A DNA stretch of 64,000 nt from Lycium barbarum (GCF_019175385.1 NC_083345.1:121833657-121897656), one strand, 5' to 3'; positions 33,618 to 46,944 are shown, counted from the first letter of the stretch. Notes: generated from the letters alone by a model not told the origin. A program made the numbers and translations.

Positions 33618-36600
33618 TCAACTATTGTAATGGAGTTTCTGATTTTGGAAGCCCTGGCCTTGTGGCCCTTGCTGCTGTTGAGGTTGGGAACTTTGCATGT
33701 TCAATGGTTGCGTGTTGTAGTGCGCAAATGGCTGGGAGTAAAGTGGATTAAGCAAACTCTGAAAAGAAAGGAAACAAATTCAAGTGCCATTCGAAGTAAA
33801 AACTCAAATCATCCAAGTCACAATTAGACTAGTTGAAATGAACAAATAGCAAGAAGAAAATATTTTGCAACAAGCGTACGTCCCCCGTATTTTGTACCGG
33901 TGAGAATCACCTCTGCAATCAGATGCATATTTCCTATTTTGAGCATGTTCAATAATTTAGCCAAATCTCAAGCAGAATTGTTTAACAAATTAACCTGAGA
34001 CTGAAGCGAATTCACACTGGACATGCCAAAATGATTCTGTGAACCATCATCTTGTGATGGATCATTATATCCAGCTTGAGTAAATAGACCTTGGGATCCA
34101 TGAGCCATGTAGTCCTGCACATAAATCAAAAGCCCGATAAGCAAAAAGACGCGGTAGATCAGAGAAAAGAAATCATAAGAGACCGTGTCACATAGTTCGT
34201 CTATAAAGCGACCCAGTCAGAACATCCAACAGATCAGCCCATCATGTATGATTTTAACTGTGCGACAACTTCCAGACTCATTTTTATATACAAGATTTCC
34301 GGGCCTTAAAGAGTGAGCAATTGAGGCCAACAGAGTGAAATTTAGACTAACCTGTGACATGAATTCATTCCCTGAACCAAAACGGGAGTATCCAGATTGT
34401 GAATTCTGGTTTAAAAAGTTCCCTGGAAAGCCAGCCTGTGCTCCTTGAGTTCCATAATCAACAGCATACCCACCTTGAGAAGCCTAATTGCCAGCACAAC
34501 AAAGGCCTGTTAATATAAGAAAGAAAACCTATCCTACATAAAATAATTGGTGCAGGGAAAAACAAATAACTACGCATAATTAAGGCAGTGATGTGCAGGC
34601 GCAATGAACAAATTACTAGAAAATGTGTAGTACAGGCACCTGTGTAGAGAACTCAGCAACATTATATGGAACATGAGACCCTTGGCTCTTGAAATCATCT
34701 CCCACAAAATCCTGATTAGAAAATTTAAGGTAAATATGATAGAATAAACAAATTAAAACAACAATTTTTTGATGTTTAGAATCAATCACCTGTGACATGC
34801 TACCCATAGAAAGTCCATCCCGAAATGACTGGCCTGGTCCTTGGATAGCCATCTATAATTCAGGAAAGAAAAAATGCTGACACTAAATCATTTACTATGT
34901 GATCGAATTACGAATAAAAAAAACTGAAAGGTTACTAACATTAGAAGCATATCCAGGTTGAGATAAAGGTCCCCCGACAGAAGGCTGACTGTTTGGATTC
35001 TCCAATGCAGGAAAGTTGAAGTTAGATCCAAGACTTCCAACTGGTTGCTGGGAGCCTTGATGGTGAGGGAGATGACTACCAATTGGGGCATTGGCATTGC
35101 CACGTCCAGCTCCAAAACCCCGGCTACCTGGCTGTGGAACATGAGGAACAGCTCCAACAGGCCCATGGACAGCACCACGAGTAGGAATTGCATATGGTTG
35201 TGGAGGGCCTCCATGATAAGGGGGAAAAGGAACCCGAGGCATCGGATAACCAGCAGGATGAACACCGGGTTTCTGAGTACCATTGGGTACACCAGGTGCC
35301 ATATAGGAACCTACCAAAATTATAAATAAGCAAAAGCAGACAAATACATATATAAATACACTTGAGATTCTAATAATAATAGACATGCTTCTTTCTAGTT
35401 TCTCCAAAACCATTTTGAGAAAAGCTCTACAGTAAGAAGAAAAGCAAAAGCAGGGTTTCTGACACATTATGAAATGAAACAGAAACATGCTTCAACATAG
35501 CAATCCTCAATGGCATACAACATCAAAACAAACAATTCACGGCCAGTGAAGGAAGTTCAAGTTCACCATACCCCTAGGACGACTATTTCGCCTGTCAGCA
35601 CTGGCGCCTGAAGCAGATCCAAAGCTGTCACCTGGAACTACTCCAGGTCCACCACCAAAGAAAAGTCTGCGCTCATTGTAGATCTGCAAATGGATGATAC
35701 AAAAAGACAACTCAACACTGATGCATAATCATGCACAAGCACAGATATGTAACATTGGAAAAGTATTTAACCAATCAGTACCTTTTTGGGCTTCTGAAAT
35801 TGAACCATGCTCTGCTTTAAGTTATTCAGAGGACCTTCTACCAAGCACTCATGCTCCTGTAAGAAAAAATCATTAAAGCATGAGGCCATGAGCATCATAA
35901 AAGCATCAGACACCTACTGATACATATACTATATACATTCCTAAATCTGGAAATAATAATAACAATATTGCCTAACAAACTCAACAAGATATATTAGCCC
36001 AAAAGACTAACCAGCTAATGTTATGTTAAGTTTACCAGTTTATAACTACTTCGAAGTGCAGAGAAATCAGATAATAATGCCTAAAGAAGCATTACCAGAG
36101 GAGAACAATTTGAAGAAATTACCTTGTAGTGAGTTAACAAACCATTCCACAAAGGCTGTTTGCTCAAGACTTTAGGATTTCCCAATATAACAATACCATA
36201 ACGAGCACGGGTAAGAGCAACATTAAGCCTGCGTGGATCATTAAGGAATCCAATGCCCTAAAAGAAATGAGAAAGTAAAAGAAGTCAACAATTTAAGTTT
36301 AACCGTGAAAAAAGGGGACATGGTGTAATAGAGTAAAGCATATGCAAAAGACAGTCAGATTCACACTGACTAAATATATGAAATATGCAAGTAATTGCTA
36401 CATATATCAACACTAACGAAACGTCCACCCTACCTCCTGCACCCCAAAATAAATAAAGAAATGAAACTTTTGCAAGCGAAGACCCCGGAGGGGGGGGGGG
36501 GGGGGGGGGGAGAGAGGGGCGGAAAAAAAGAAGCAGATGTTATGGTTCAGAGGATACATAAATTGACAACAGATCGAAAGAAATCAAAAAATGCTAAAAC

Positions 36601-39600
36601 ATTGAGCATCAAAAAGAAGATATATAAACCAACCTGATGTTCATTACTCCTGACACAAGACAAAATAATATAATCCTTTTCCCGCCCTTGAAATGAATCT
36701 ACACTTGCAACCTGATAATAGAAATACTCACAGTATGTATTAATAAATCCAAGAAAACCACAATGCCAACGTATTAACTGCTTACCTCAATTTCCTTGTA
36801 GAGCTGTTGTCTTAAAGAACCATTTCTTGCCATGTAATTCACAATATATGCACGTTGACCCTCATATGGTGTTATGACACCAATCTGTGAATATACAAAA
36901 ATCACATCCTTGCCACAAAATGAAGGTGTCCAACCTTAAAGATGCAAATAAGAATGTACCTGACTAGGAACTACCCCACTCTTCAGAAATGTAGTCACAA
37001 TCTTCTCCACATTTGCAGCTTCAGTTCTATTCAGATAGGAGGTTCCACTAGCACTGATCTCCTCTTGTCCCATCTACGGATGAATTACCAAGTATCCAAG
37101 TCAGTCATACCAGGAAACAAATCCTCAAACAATATCGAAGAAACACCAAAATATCTTTTGAGAAATAATCATTAATATCACCATAATCATCATAGTACAA
37201 TATCACCCAGGGTGACTGTGACCCAAAAGAGAAATGACAGAATTTTCCATGACTCAAACAAGAACTGAAGATGAATCAGCTAAAACAATCTGAAAATACC
37301 TGAACATAGAAGAACATGGGACGGTTGGGTACAGGCCAAGGAAAATCAATCCCTGTTGATTGCCTTTCATTGATGGTTACACCATTTTGAAGTGTACCTT
37401 CATAAAAGCTATTTGATGGGTACTCAGACAATGCAGGATGCATACGGTATTGTACCTGGAATTACAAACGAATAGACAACAGAATCAACATTAGTAATGG
37501 AAAAATAAGAATTCTGACACTTGCATAGATTTAAAAAATAGCTAAAAAGGGGTACAGTGATCTGAAAGAGGATGTGAGCAGGCAACAACATGAAGTTCAA
37601 GGAAACCAACCAAAAAAAAAAAACAAACAGAAAGACGAACAAGAGGGGATCAACAAACATAGCTTGGAAGCAATCAAAAGCAGCTAGAATTAGAGATATG
37701 GAAACTCAAAAGTCAAAACAGCTCAGACACATAAGCGTTACTAGATAATGACAAGCTTGATATCCAAGTAACATGAAGCATAGATAAATCATAGAACTTT
37801 AAAACTACCATGACTTTTTTGCTGGTCCGACAGAATAGAAGGGTGGGTGGAAGTGGCAGATTGGCGAATATGAGTTAAAATGCCATGAACATCTTCATCA
37901 AACCCACCCACCCAGCCCCAAAAAAAAGGAAAGCAGTCTCCACAAATCTCCATAGATGACGAGGAACACTTCCAGGCAACTACATGAGAAACAAGAGAAT
38001 AACGGGGAAAAAGAGAATCTTGAATTTCACTTCAGCCACATCCAACAGACACTCAGATAAATCACCTGTAACCTAATCGGCTTCACCCCTAGAAACACAA
38101 GGCGTTCAAATAGAGATTGAGCAAGTCCAGCGCGAGCTGCTTTCTTGCACATAATAACAGGTCCAAGCTGGCAGTGATCACCAACAAAAACAGCCTAGCA
38201 CAAAACTCATTGTAAGAACCCAACATCGTACTACATTTCAGTATGACATTTTTTATAAGTGAATTTCAACATGATATTAATTGCAATAATGACCTGCTTT
38301 GCGCCAAGAACCAAAGGAATGAGACATTCAGGCTCAGTAGCCTGAGTGGATTCATCAATGAGCACCTACCAAGAGGTTTAACAATATAAATGTTAAAACC
38401 AGCAAGAAAGCATCCAGAATGGGTACATACGAACAAATATAAGAAATTGAAAAGCTAAAATAGTTAACAAAGCCTCAATTTTTCAGTAATAAGGTAAACC
38501 AACCTGGCGGAATCTGAAATTAGCCAATCTAGGATCTCCGGCACCAACGCATGTGCAACAAATGACATCAGCACTCTGAGCTATTTCCCTCTCTGTTGCT
38601 CGCTTCAAAGCTTTATATTTCTTCTCATCACCGCTGGAGAGCTCTCCTGGAAGTCCATTAAATCAAATGACTCTGAATAATGTGCACCCATTCAAAATGG
38701 TCTAATAGAGGATATAAAATAAGAAAGAGAAAAACACAGAGGACTACTCTAAAAATATCCCTAGGTAAATGCTAAATCCCAGTACAAGTGTGGCCAAAGA
38801 AAGCAACACCAACCTTGTTCATCCTTCAGTTGCTGTAACTTGTGAAGTTCACTCTTCTCAGATGTGTCAAGATGGCGAACCTGTAAAACAAAAGTTCAAA
38901 AAGTCAACACTAAAAAGAGAACGATATATAAATATTTGAGAATACAAAATTTAAAAGTTACCTGGTAGTGAAGGGTTAAATGCTCGACAGGAGAACTGAC
39001 AGCTTCCCTTGACTTGGCACAGAGCCTGACCACCTGGGGAAAAAAATTCAAATAATGACGGACCTAAAACCTCACAAATTAAAGAAAAAGATGATGTTGA
39101 ATTTTTTTGTTAATTTTTATTATATTTCCAATACTTTTAGACTCCAATGTTCCTTCACCTTCTGTTTGTGTTCATGGGTGGGACAGGGTCAATTGGCATG
39201 GATATAGAAGATTCATTTTATCCTTCAGTTTCCTGACAAACTCGATCCTTCTGAGGATATAAAGAGAACTCTTTTTTTAACTCGTTACCAAAAAGGGGCT
39301 GGATTGGGGATGGAGAAGTATATATACTGTCACGAAATGGGAGGACAACAATCCAACATTCTGCCAGATGCTTCCACATAGAAATTAGTGTTTGCATAAA
39401 TGTGGATTAACTACCAAAATAGTGACTTAGTCAGTTTAAGATGTCTTCATCGAGCTTTTTTTCTCTCCTTGGATTGGGGGTGGGAAGGAGATAAAGAAAT
39501 AGCTGGTGCCTTACCTTCAGACCAGTAGCACTTATCTTCTCTGCTAATTGGTCCACGGCCACGTTACTGGGGGCACAGACCAAAACCTGATGAAAGATAG

Positions 39601-42600
39601 TTAACAAACGACTAAAAATAACCATTAAATCAAGCGACTAACATCGAGAACAAATATAACAAAAAAGGACTTCAAAGTTACCTGTCCTTGGCCTTGTTTC
39701 GCCATGTGATAAACAATGGCGGCAGAGGTGACAGTTTTTCCAGTTCCAGGTGGACCTTGAATTAAACTGATGGGCTTCTGAAGAACACTTTTTACAGCAA
39801 AAACCTAGGAAGTGAACATGGAATAATAAGACAACCAGAAGCAATATGACTCCTCTTTTTGAGATCCTCCTTTCACCGGAGGTGGTGGGGGCTTTTTTTT
39901 TTTTAGGTTCGCTTTTTGGTTTAGGGGGTGGGGAAAGGAGCAACTGACTATGGGCACTCTGCTGCATTACGCTTAATTGAGTATACTGCCAAATGAGAGG
40001 GGGGTTACATGAAAAGAGAGGGCAAAGCAGAACACCTAAATTTTGAAATATGTGGTCCTTGCTATGCGGGATCCACAATGTGACATGCACAAGCACACAA
40101 CAAGGGTTGATCATTCACTATAATTCTCAAACCTGACCATCATAACATGTTTGATACTAATAACAATTCTCACTATCAAAAAAAAAAAAATCCTGTTCAA
40201 TAAGGTATCCCTAAAAAGATGTTTGGGAGCATGATCGATATCGAAATTCGAAGCTAATGGAAATATGTTGAACTAACAGATAGAGCACTCAACCTGAGAT
40301 GCATTAAGCTCTGGAAGACCAGGGGCACCAAAACGCCGCGGAAGTGTATTCCGGACCATCTGCATCTCAACTTCATGACCTAACAGGTGATGGTAAATAT
40401 ACCTGCACGAGAGGCAAAAAGAAAACAAAACTAAATACTCCATCATTAGAAGTTACAAACTTGTTGACCCAAATAAAGTTAGTCGTTAAATCCATGAATA
40501 TGACATTCCATGTACTGCATAAGTTAATTCAAAGTTCCTTTATGATACCAAGACTGGGCAACAAAAGAAAAGATGCATTATCTTAAACATTCAACGGTGA
40601 CAAAGCTAAAAAAGAAGCAGACATTTATCTTAAAATAAAATCATCAGCAGCATCACAAATACCTAAAAATGAAGAAAAAAAGACACAAGCTGATCTGATT
40701 TTAGTTAGAATTATAAATCTTAGGCAAGTAATACAATTAAGGACATGAAATCTTCACAATTGTTTTTATCTTTCTACAGAAGAACCCAAACATTCTCACT
40801 CACCCACTGACACTAGTCTCATCCACTGCAAAAGTTTTCATTGCACTCTGCATCCGATCAAAGCTCGTACTCTTCCAAACAAAGTCGACACTAAACCCAT
40901 GGTTCACATCGACTGGAACCCCCTGATAAGACGGGAATAATTCAGCAAAGACCCAAAACGCAAACTAACAAATGGTGAAAAAAAGAAAACAGAAAATTTC
41001 AATGAGACTAGCAATCTAAAACCTAAGTTAGATACCTGGCTGGCACGAAGTTCAAGCGCAACTTCTTCTTGAGCAGTTAATTTTACCTGAAAATTGAATG
41101 GTCAATCAATATCTTCAGTAGAAACTGCAAAAGAAGTCCTAAAAATGCCGGAAGCTTTTGGAGAAGATCTTTTAAGAATATTTTCCACACTAAGTAAATT
41201 TTACATGATGTAGAAAGCCTCTTTCTTTCAAACGAATTTGTCTCTACTTGTTAAGGGTGTTTGTGGTTAGCCAGACTCCATCCAATATTTACCCTCTTGA
41301 AAAGATACGGAGATCAAGACAAAAGGTCCATACCACGTGCCCCACGGATTGCCAAGCTGGATGAGCTGCATCCCCAGAATATCGTAGCCTTAGCTCATCA
41401 CCAGGTACAAGACGCAACTCATTATCTTCCTAAAAAACAGCGGACTATCTTCAGTTCAGGTAGGTAAAGACCAAAAAAAGCTCCCATGCCATAATTTAAT
41501 GGTAAACGACAACAATAAGCTCTATAACAGTCTAAGAGTCTAGAAGAATCACAGTAGAAGAAAATAACAAGGAAATACCTTTGGGAACACAAAATACGCA
41601 ACGCGCTTCTTGTTGAGACCAATATCCCATCGAATAGTAAGATTGTCTTTACTTTGAGACTCTTTCATCATCTACCAAACAGAAACCAAAATTCCAAAGC
41701 TTGTAAGTTACCCTAAACACTAGTATGAACTCAACTCAAAGGCCAAAAAAACAAGATGAGCAAATTAACTTGACAAGGGAAAGTATCACATCTTTGCTCA
41801 AGAGCTACACAGAGAGCAGCAACTTGGCATGCCTTAGTTCAACTGTCACGGAGATTAAGAATCAAGAAGAAAAAGACAATCAAGTGAAAATGCAATTGTC
41901 CTCATTAATTCAGCACTTCTACGGACAACTCACTATCAGGTAAACTTAGGATAGAGCCAGTATCCTAAACCCACTATCGAAAAGCAAAGGTGAGAAGAAG
42001 CATGCAGCGTTAGAGGAAAATACATGATATCACAGGATGCAACAAAAAGCTAAGAAAATAAAATAGGATAGAGCTAGTATTCTTTGACACACACAGGCTT
42101 CACCATCTAAAATCATCTTAAGAATCTGACATACCTTATCATAGTCAGCTTCGAGCTTGATCAACGGTGCAAATATGTTTTGATACTACATTAGAAAAGT
42201 CAAGGCAAACTTAGTTAAAATATCAATACAGAGGCAACCACAACTACGCAATATAGTAATTCCTGCAAGCATCTATTACAAATGAAAGGTAAAGGGGATA
42301 ACACAATAGTATCATCCAGCGAGAACCTGATAGGCATCTTCATACTTCAAGGCAACAGGCTGAGGCTCATCATCCACACCAGGCTTCTCAAGATCTTCCA
42401 GGGTAGCATCAGGATTTGACTTCCACAATTCTTCTACTTTGTTGATTTGTTGAGCACTGATCTGGCGCGCCCTCAACTGTTCTTGCTCAGTGGGGACCTG
42501 CAGCACTCCGCACATCACAAAAACAGGACAGAAAACAAAAACGAAAAGGATCAGAAGAGAATAAGAAAGCGAATCCGGACCTTAACAAGCCACTGCAAAA

Positions 42601-45600
42601 AGCACCTGTCATCAATGAGCGGGCACCACTGACTCAGGTCCCAGTTCATATCCTTCAATGCATTAACACTTAGACAAGGTTCCCTACAGAGGAGAACAAC
42701 GACGCTCTCTGTCTTGGCAGAAATGAAGCCAAGAAGAAAGACATTTCGGCATCCACAATTGTAGCACTCTAGAATTGTTTCTCCAAGTGGACTATCTTTA
42801 TGAAGACACACCTCCTTGTGTTTTGCTCGCACCTATTAGGAAAAGTTGAGAAGATACAACGCCAACAAAAAAAACTCAATAAATGCCTTGTTTCTGGAGA
42901 GAAAAATAATAGGCATGCCAATTGTAGGAAAAGCCAAGATGACTATATAACTTTCCAATATAAATTCATTAATAGTAAGTGGCTTCATCGCACTGCCTAG
43001 ACAGGTGATACAAACAAAATATAACATGCATCTAAGATTCCATATTTCGTTAGCAAATACCAACAGTGGAAATTGGACATCCCAAAATGCAGTATCAACT
43101 AGAGACAATTCGCACCCTTATCAACTAAGAAAGGATGATGCTTTTGATTTTCTCCTTGATAAACATATAGACAAGTGTATCCAGTATCTGTACTATTGGT
43201 GTAAGGAGGGCCTGTTAGAGGATATGGATCAATATCTTGATTTCCTAGAGTTTTTAGGGAGAAGCATGTAATGGTTGATTGGTCTGAGTTCTTCTTTCTG
43301 TTGTAATTTCTGTGCCAGCTTGGTACGTCATTAATAAAATTTACCCTACCTTTATCAAAAAAAATAAAAAAAAATATATATATATAGACAATTTCACTTT
43401 CAGCTTCTCCCACATGCATAAATGAGGAATTACAGTGGAAATGAGAGTTGCACGAGAGAGACAAAACCTTTTTTTATTAGGATAAGTGTTCATTTTATCT
43501 AAGAGATCCCCAGCACTAAAGGGGGCTGGAAATATACATTAGTTACAAAAGCAGAAAAATCTCAGTTCATTCACTAAACTTATAATGTGCTGAGGAAATC
43601 TAGCATTTCACCTAGATAATGTACATCCACACCATACTACAGAACCAAAGAAGAATAAGTGGACAAGAAAGTTTACGTTCCCTGGTATAACTTCTTCTTT
43701 TTTTAATAATTAACCATAAATTAACAGAAAGTTTCAGATTTAACTATTTATGACAGATAGAGAGAGGTCTGCATAACTAATAGGTAGAAAAGAAGAGGGG
43801 GGGGGGGGGGGGGGGGGTGAAGAAGTAAACAGATAGAGAGATCTAAAAAACCAACGAAATCATATTCCACAGCTTGACCATCCATCACCAGATGAAACGA
43901 AAGACTATACTCGGCAAAAAACCTTGTCGTAAAACACACACAAGCAAATGGAAGGAAATCCTAGCAATTAATAATAAGCTTGATTTCAAAAATTTAGAAC
44001 TCCCAGGAAACTCCTCCTGTTAAAATAGCCATGAGGCTAGTAGTAAATCTACTATAATCATTTTTTCATAACTCCCACCACACACTTGTGATTATCCTTA
44101 TCCTAATAACCAAATTCTGGTAACCTACCTTTATTTTATTTTCTGCATACATAGCATCCGATGCATCGTATTACTAAAGATAGACTAACAGAAGATCTGA
44201 AAAAAATAGACAAAATAAAGTTTCCAACAGTAACCGCCTACTACTAAAATCCACATCAAGTATAATGAAACAGAATAAAGACAAATTGGCTAGTCGTGTA
44301 ATGATCACTAGGTCAAAGACAGTTAAGCTTCACCTACTTCACTTTTCTGGTGCTATCCTGTACCCCGTAGCCTACTTTGTAGGTTCACCCTTCAAATTGC
44401 TGATGTGTGACATTATGTAACGACTGAAAACGATACAACTTATCCAAACGTTTGTATCCATCACAACAATACAATACGCTACAATACAACACAACACATT
44501 ACAATATAATACATACATTATGACATAGTAAGTACTAATATGTAACAACTGTCCAAACAGAGTGTTACATAGCAGGTGATTAACAAGAGTAATACTACCA
44601 CTACTAGTATAGAAGAACAAACGAGACAAGAGGGACATTCATTAATCCAGAAGAATCGGAATAAGCGAAAACACACATATCTCCTCTTACATACGACGAA
44701 AAGAGAACAACTAATAGTTGGAATGTGATAACCCGCAAAAAAAAGATAGTTCAGGTGGGTTTTTAACATTAATTCAAATCAATGTAAGTTTAAAACGCAC
44801 ATATCTCCTCTAAAAATATGTTATCTTTGATGGTAATTTGACTACTTATAAAACTATATTCACATCAGTTATGAAGTAACAGTACAAAATTAACATATCA
44901 CATGAGTAGTTTTAACTGAAGAATCAGTTACTAATTAACAGTTAAAAATCAGAATTCCTCTTACATACTAGGTGATTAACAATACAATCTATCCAAAAGT
45001 AGTATCACCAAAACAATACAGTACGATACAATCTATCCAAAAGTTATACTCCCTCCGTCCCAATTTACGGGGCACTGTTTGACTTGACACAAAGTTTAAG
45101 AAAGAAAGACTTTAAAATTTGTGGTCTAAAACGATCCTTAGATATTTGTGTGGCTATAAATCATTTCATTAAGGGTAAAATGGAAATTTTAAAGTTATAT
45201 TGTTTACAATTATAGAAAGGTGACATTCTTTTTGGGACAGACTAAAAAGGAAAGGGTGCCAGATAAATTGGGATACAGTAAGATACAATATAATACAATA
45301 CATTATCTTTATTTATTATCTAATAATCTTATTTTATCTTTTACCCAACATTTTTATAGTAGCTCTACCTCGTACCCTACTTATCTTGTAGGTTTATGCT
45401 TCAAATTTTTGATGTATGACATTATGTAACGACGTCAAAAGATACAATCGGTCCAAACATTGTATTCATCACAATAATACAGTACGATACAATACGACAC
45501 AATACAATATAATACATCCATTATGAAATAATAAGTACTAATATGTAACAAGCATCCAAACAGTGTTTAACATACCAGGTGATTAACGATATAGGAGCCG

Positions 45601-46849
45601 AAAGTATTCCCCCCTTGAATTACAAAACCACTTTTCGACAAGACGGCACATTACTTATTATCTAATAATCCTATTTTATCCTTTATCCTACTTCTATATA
45701 AGCTCTACCTAGTACCCTACTTTACCTATAGGTTTATCCTTCAAAATTGTTGATGTGTGACATTATGTAAAAACGAAAAACGATACAATCTATCCAAATA
45801 CTGTACTTTTCACAACAATACAGTACGATACAATACAGCACAATACGATACATTATGAAATGGTAAGTAGTAATATGTAACAACCATCCAAACAGAGTGT
45901 GGCTATAAATCATTTCATTAAGAGTGACCAGGGAAATTTAAAGTTCAATTGTTTCTAATTATAGAAAGGTGACTTCTTTTCGGGCCAGACTAAAAAGGAA
46001 AGGATGTCAGATAAATTGGGACAGAGGGAGTATCATCAAAGCAATACAATATGATACAATACAGCACAACAACAACATAGCCAGTGTAATCCCACAACGT
46101 AGCGTCTGGGAAACCTTGAAAGGTAGAGAGGTTGTACGATACAATACAATATAGCACAATACAGTACGATACAATACAATATAGCACAATACAGTACGAT
46201 ACAATACAATACAATACAATACAATACGATACAATACAGTACGATACAATACAGCACAACAACAACAACAACATAGTCAGTGTAATTCCACAAAGTGGGG
46301 GTCTGGGAAGGGTAGTGTGTATGCAGACCTTACCCCTACCTTGAAACGATACAATACAGCACAATACAGTACGATACAATACAGCACAACACAATACAAT
46401 ATAATACGATACACTATGAAATAACAAGAGGGGTTACAACATACCAGGTGATTAACGATATGCGAACCGGAAGTATTCCCTCTAGAATTACAAAACCATT
46501 TACGACAAGACGGGACGTTACACCTAACAACGCAAGCAGGATTCGTCACTCCACAATACTTACAAGCATGCTCAAAACCCTCATCAACACCACCACCACC
46601 ACCAACATTCTCTTCAAAATTCAACCCGCTCATCCCCGCCACCAACGCATCCGCCGCCGGCGCGTGAGCGCGTGGTTTCGACGGCGGCGGCGCGTCGGCC
46701 GAGGACTGTGGCGGCGCCTCGGAAGGTGTAGGCCACGCGCCGGTAATTGGCTGTGAAAGCTCTTGAAAATCAGGGTAATTGAAGTGTTGTTGTTCTTCTT
46801 CTTCAACTTCAAGGAATGTATATGCGTCGTTGTTGGCTTGAGAATCCAT
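33618..46849 (-). CDS. UPF1: UPF1, ATP-dependent RNA helicase of nonsense-mediated mRNA decay
   Basis: A complete gene of 29 exons and 1230 codons, all phases consistent: 46849-46445, 42832-42581, 42497-42327, 42185-42135, 41671-41579, 41429-41334, 41086-41036, 40922-40804, 40402-40294, 39804-39682, 39586-39515, 39033-38962, 38880-38814, 38646-38504, 38365-38294, 38194-38066, 37455-37300, 37073-36960, 36884-36786, 36711-36634, 36257-36123, 35856-35782, 35683-35572, 35310-34940, 34852-34790, 34711-34640, 34483-34352, 34114-33995, 33758-33618. Residues ~105-220 are the Cys/His-rich CH domain that binds UPF2. The SF1 helicase core follows: Walker A Gly-Pro-Pro-Gly-Thr-Gly-Lys-Thr ~466-473, Asp-Glu-Ser-Thr ~612-615, Gln-Tyr-Arg-Met-His-Pro ~677, Asp-Ser-Phe-Gln-Gly ~803, and a Leu-Thr-Arg-Ala-Arg motif VI in exon 21. 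The C-terminal ~300 residues are Gly/Pro/Gln-rich with many Ser-Gln/Thr-Gln sites, the substrate pattern of SMG1-type kinases. Length is close to the ~1250 residues usual in plants. Intron 1 is 3.6 kb and repeat-filled. It acts in the cytoplasm on terminating ribosomes. Apparently functional. Confidence 0.97.
36490..36510 (+). repeat. Poly(G) tract in UPF1 intron 20
   Basis: 21 consecutive G on the plus strand (C-run in the UPF1 pre-mRNA), followed by GAGAGAGGGG. It could form a quadruplex on the non-transcribed side. Tract length is prone to sequencing error. Confidence 0.85.
43797..43817 (+). repeat. Poly(G) tract in UPF1 intron 1
   Basis: 21 consecutive G, preceded by AGAAGA. It is the second such tract in the same gene and in the same orientation as the one at 36490. 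Confidence 0.85.
45049..45278. mobile_element. Stowaway-type MITE
   Basis: Begins CTCCCTCCGTCCCAATTTACG and ends AGATAAATTGGGATACAG (230 bp), with TA on both sides (45047-45048, 45279-45280). It has the standard internal text (tttgacttgacacaaagttt; gtggtctaaaac; ttttgggacagactaaaaag). The left terminus is canonical; the right one is mutated. Confidence 0.88.
45571..45660 (-). pseudogene. Broken duplicate of the 3' end of UPF1 exon 1
   Basis: The sequence from 'ataccaggtgattaacgatat' to 'cgacaagacggcacatt' repeats 46441-46525, the last ~80 bp of exon 1 with its splice donor. A one-base insertion after the Arg-Lys codons shifts the frame and gives a stop. It lies ~870 bp inside intron 1 and keeps an apparently usable donor (CTG|gtatg). 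Looser traces of the same junction ('caggtgattaac', 'aggtgattaac') occur at about 44573 and 44970. Confidence 0.8.
45898..46032 (+). mobile_element. 3' half of a Stowaway-type MITE
   Basis: Starts abruptly at 'gtggctataaatcatttcatt' and runs to the canonical end 'aaattgggacagagggag'. It is a 5'-truncated duplicate of the 45049 copy, probably created by the surrounding tandem rearrangements. Confidence 0.8.
46069..46132 (-). mobile_element. TS SINE tail fragment in satellite array
   Basis: On the minus strand it reads 'cccagacgctacgttgtgggattacactggctatgttgttgttgtg', the TS-family 3' end. It is bounded by ATACA satellite on both sides. Confidence 0.7.
46256..46345 (-). mobile_element. TS SINE 3' fragment in satellite array
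   Basis: On the minus strand it reads 'aggtaggggtaaggtctgcatacacactacccttcccagacccc', then 'attacactgactatgttgttgttgttgttgtg'. This is a second copy of the same SINE end. It is longer than the one at 46069 and is also embedded in ATACA repeats. Confidence 0.75.
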
Positions 46850-46892
46850 TAGTTAGTATAAAATAAATAAATTGGAAATGAATAATATAACT

Positions 46893-46944
46893 TAGGGTTT
46901 ATGTGAATTGAATGTATAATTTTTGATTTGGAATTTTAGGGTTT
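46893..46944 (-). promoter_or_regulatory. Two telo-box motifs (AAACCCTA) upstream of UPF1
   Basis: On the minus strand AAACCCTA occurs at 46900-46893 and AAACCCTAA at 46944-46936, about 45-95 bp upstream of the UPF1 start codon. Telo boxes are common near the transcription start of plant housekeeping and translation-related genes. Whether they lie in promoter or 5' UTR is not resolved. Confidence 0.55.

Larger units (their letters stand above)
44400..46440. repeat. Tandem block with pentanucleotide satellite (ATACA/ATACG) in UPF1 intron 1
   Basis: Clusters of 'acaatacgat' / 'acaatacagc' pentamers occur at about 44464-44515, 45475-45520, 45823-45860, 46040-46068, 46138-46256 and 46346-46420. 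They sit in a longer repeated frame: 'gacattatgtaa(c)gac ... caatctatccaaa ... gtaacaaccatccaaacagagtgt' recurs at about 44409, 45418 and 45759. On the minus strand the array gives spurious Tyr-Cys-Ile-Val repeat frames. Confidence 0.85.

Noticed and set aside
34888..35292. 134-aa minus and 94-aa plus frames
   Set aside because: Out-of-frame and antisense readings of UPF1 exon 24, which is Gly/Pro-rich and so poor in stops.
45990..46427. Long minus-strand open frames of repeating Tyr-Cys-Ile-Val-Leu
   Set aside because: They are translations of the ATACA/ATACG satellite in UPF1 intron 1; open in several frames because the pentamer lacks stop codons.
44400..46440. CRISPR-like array
   Set aside because: Repeats are pentamers and irregular long units without uniform spacers, in a plant nuclear intron.
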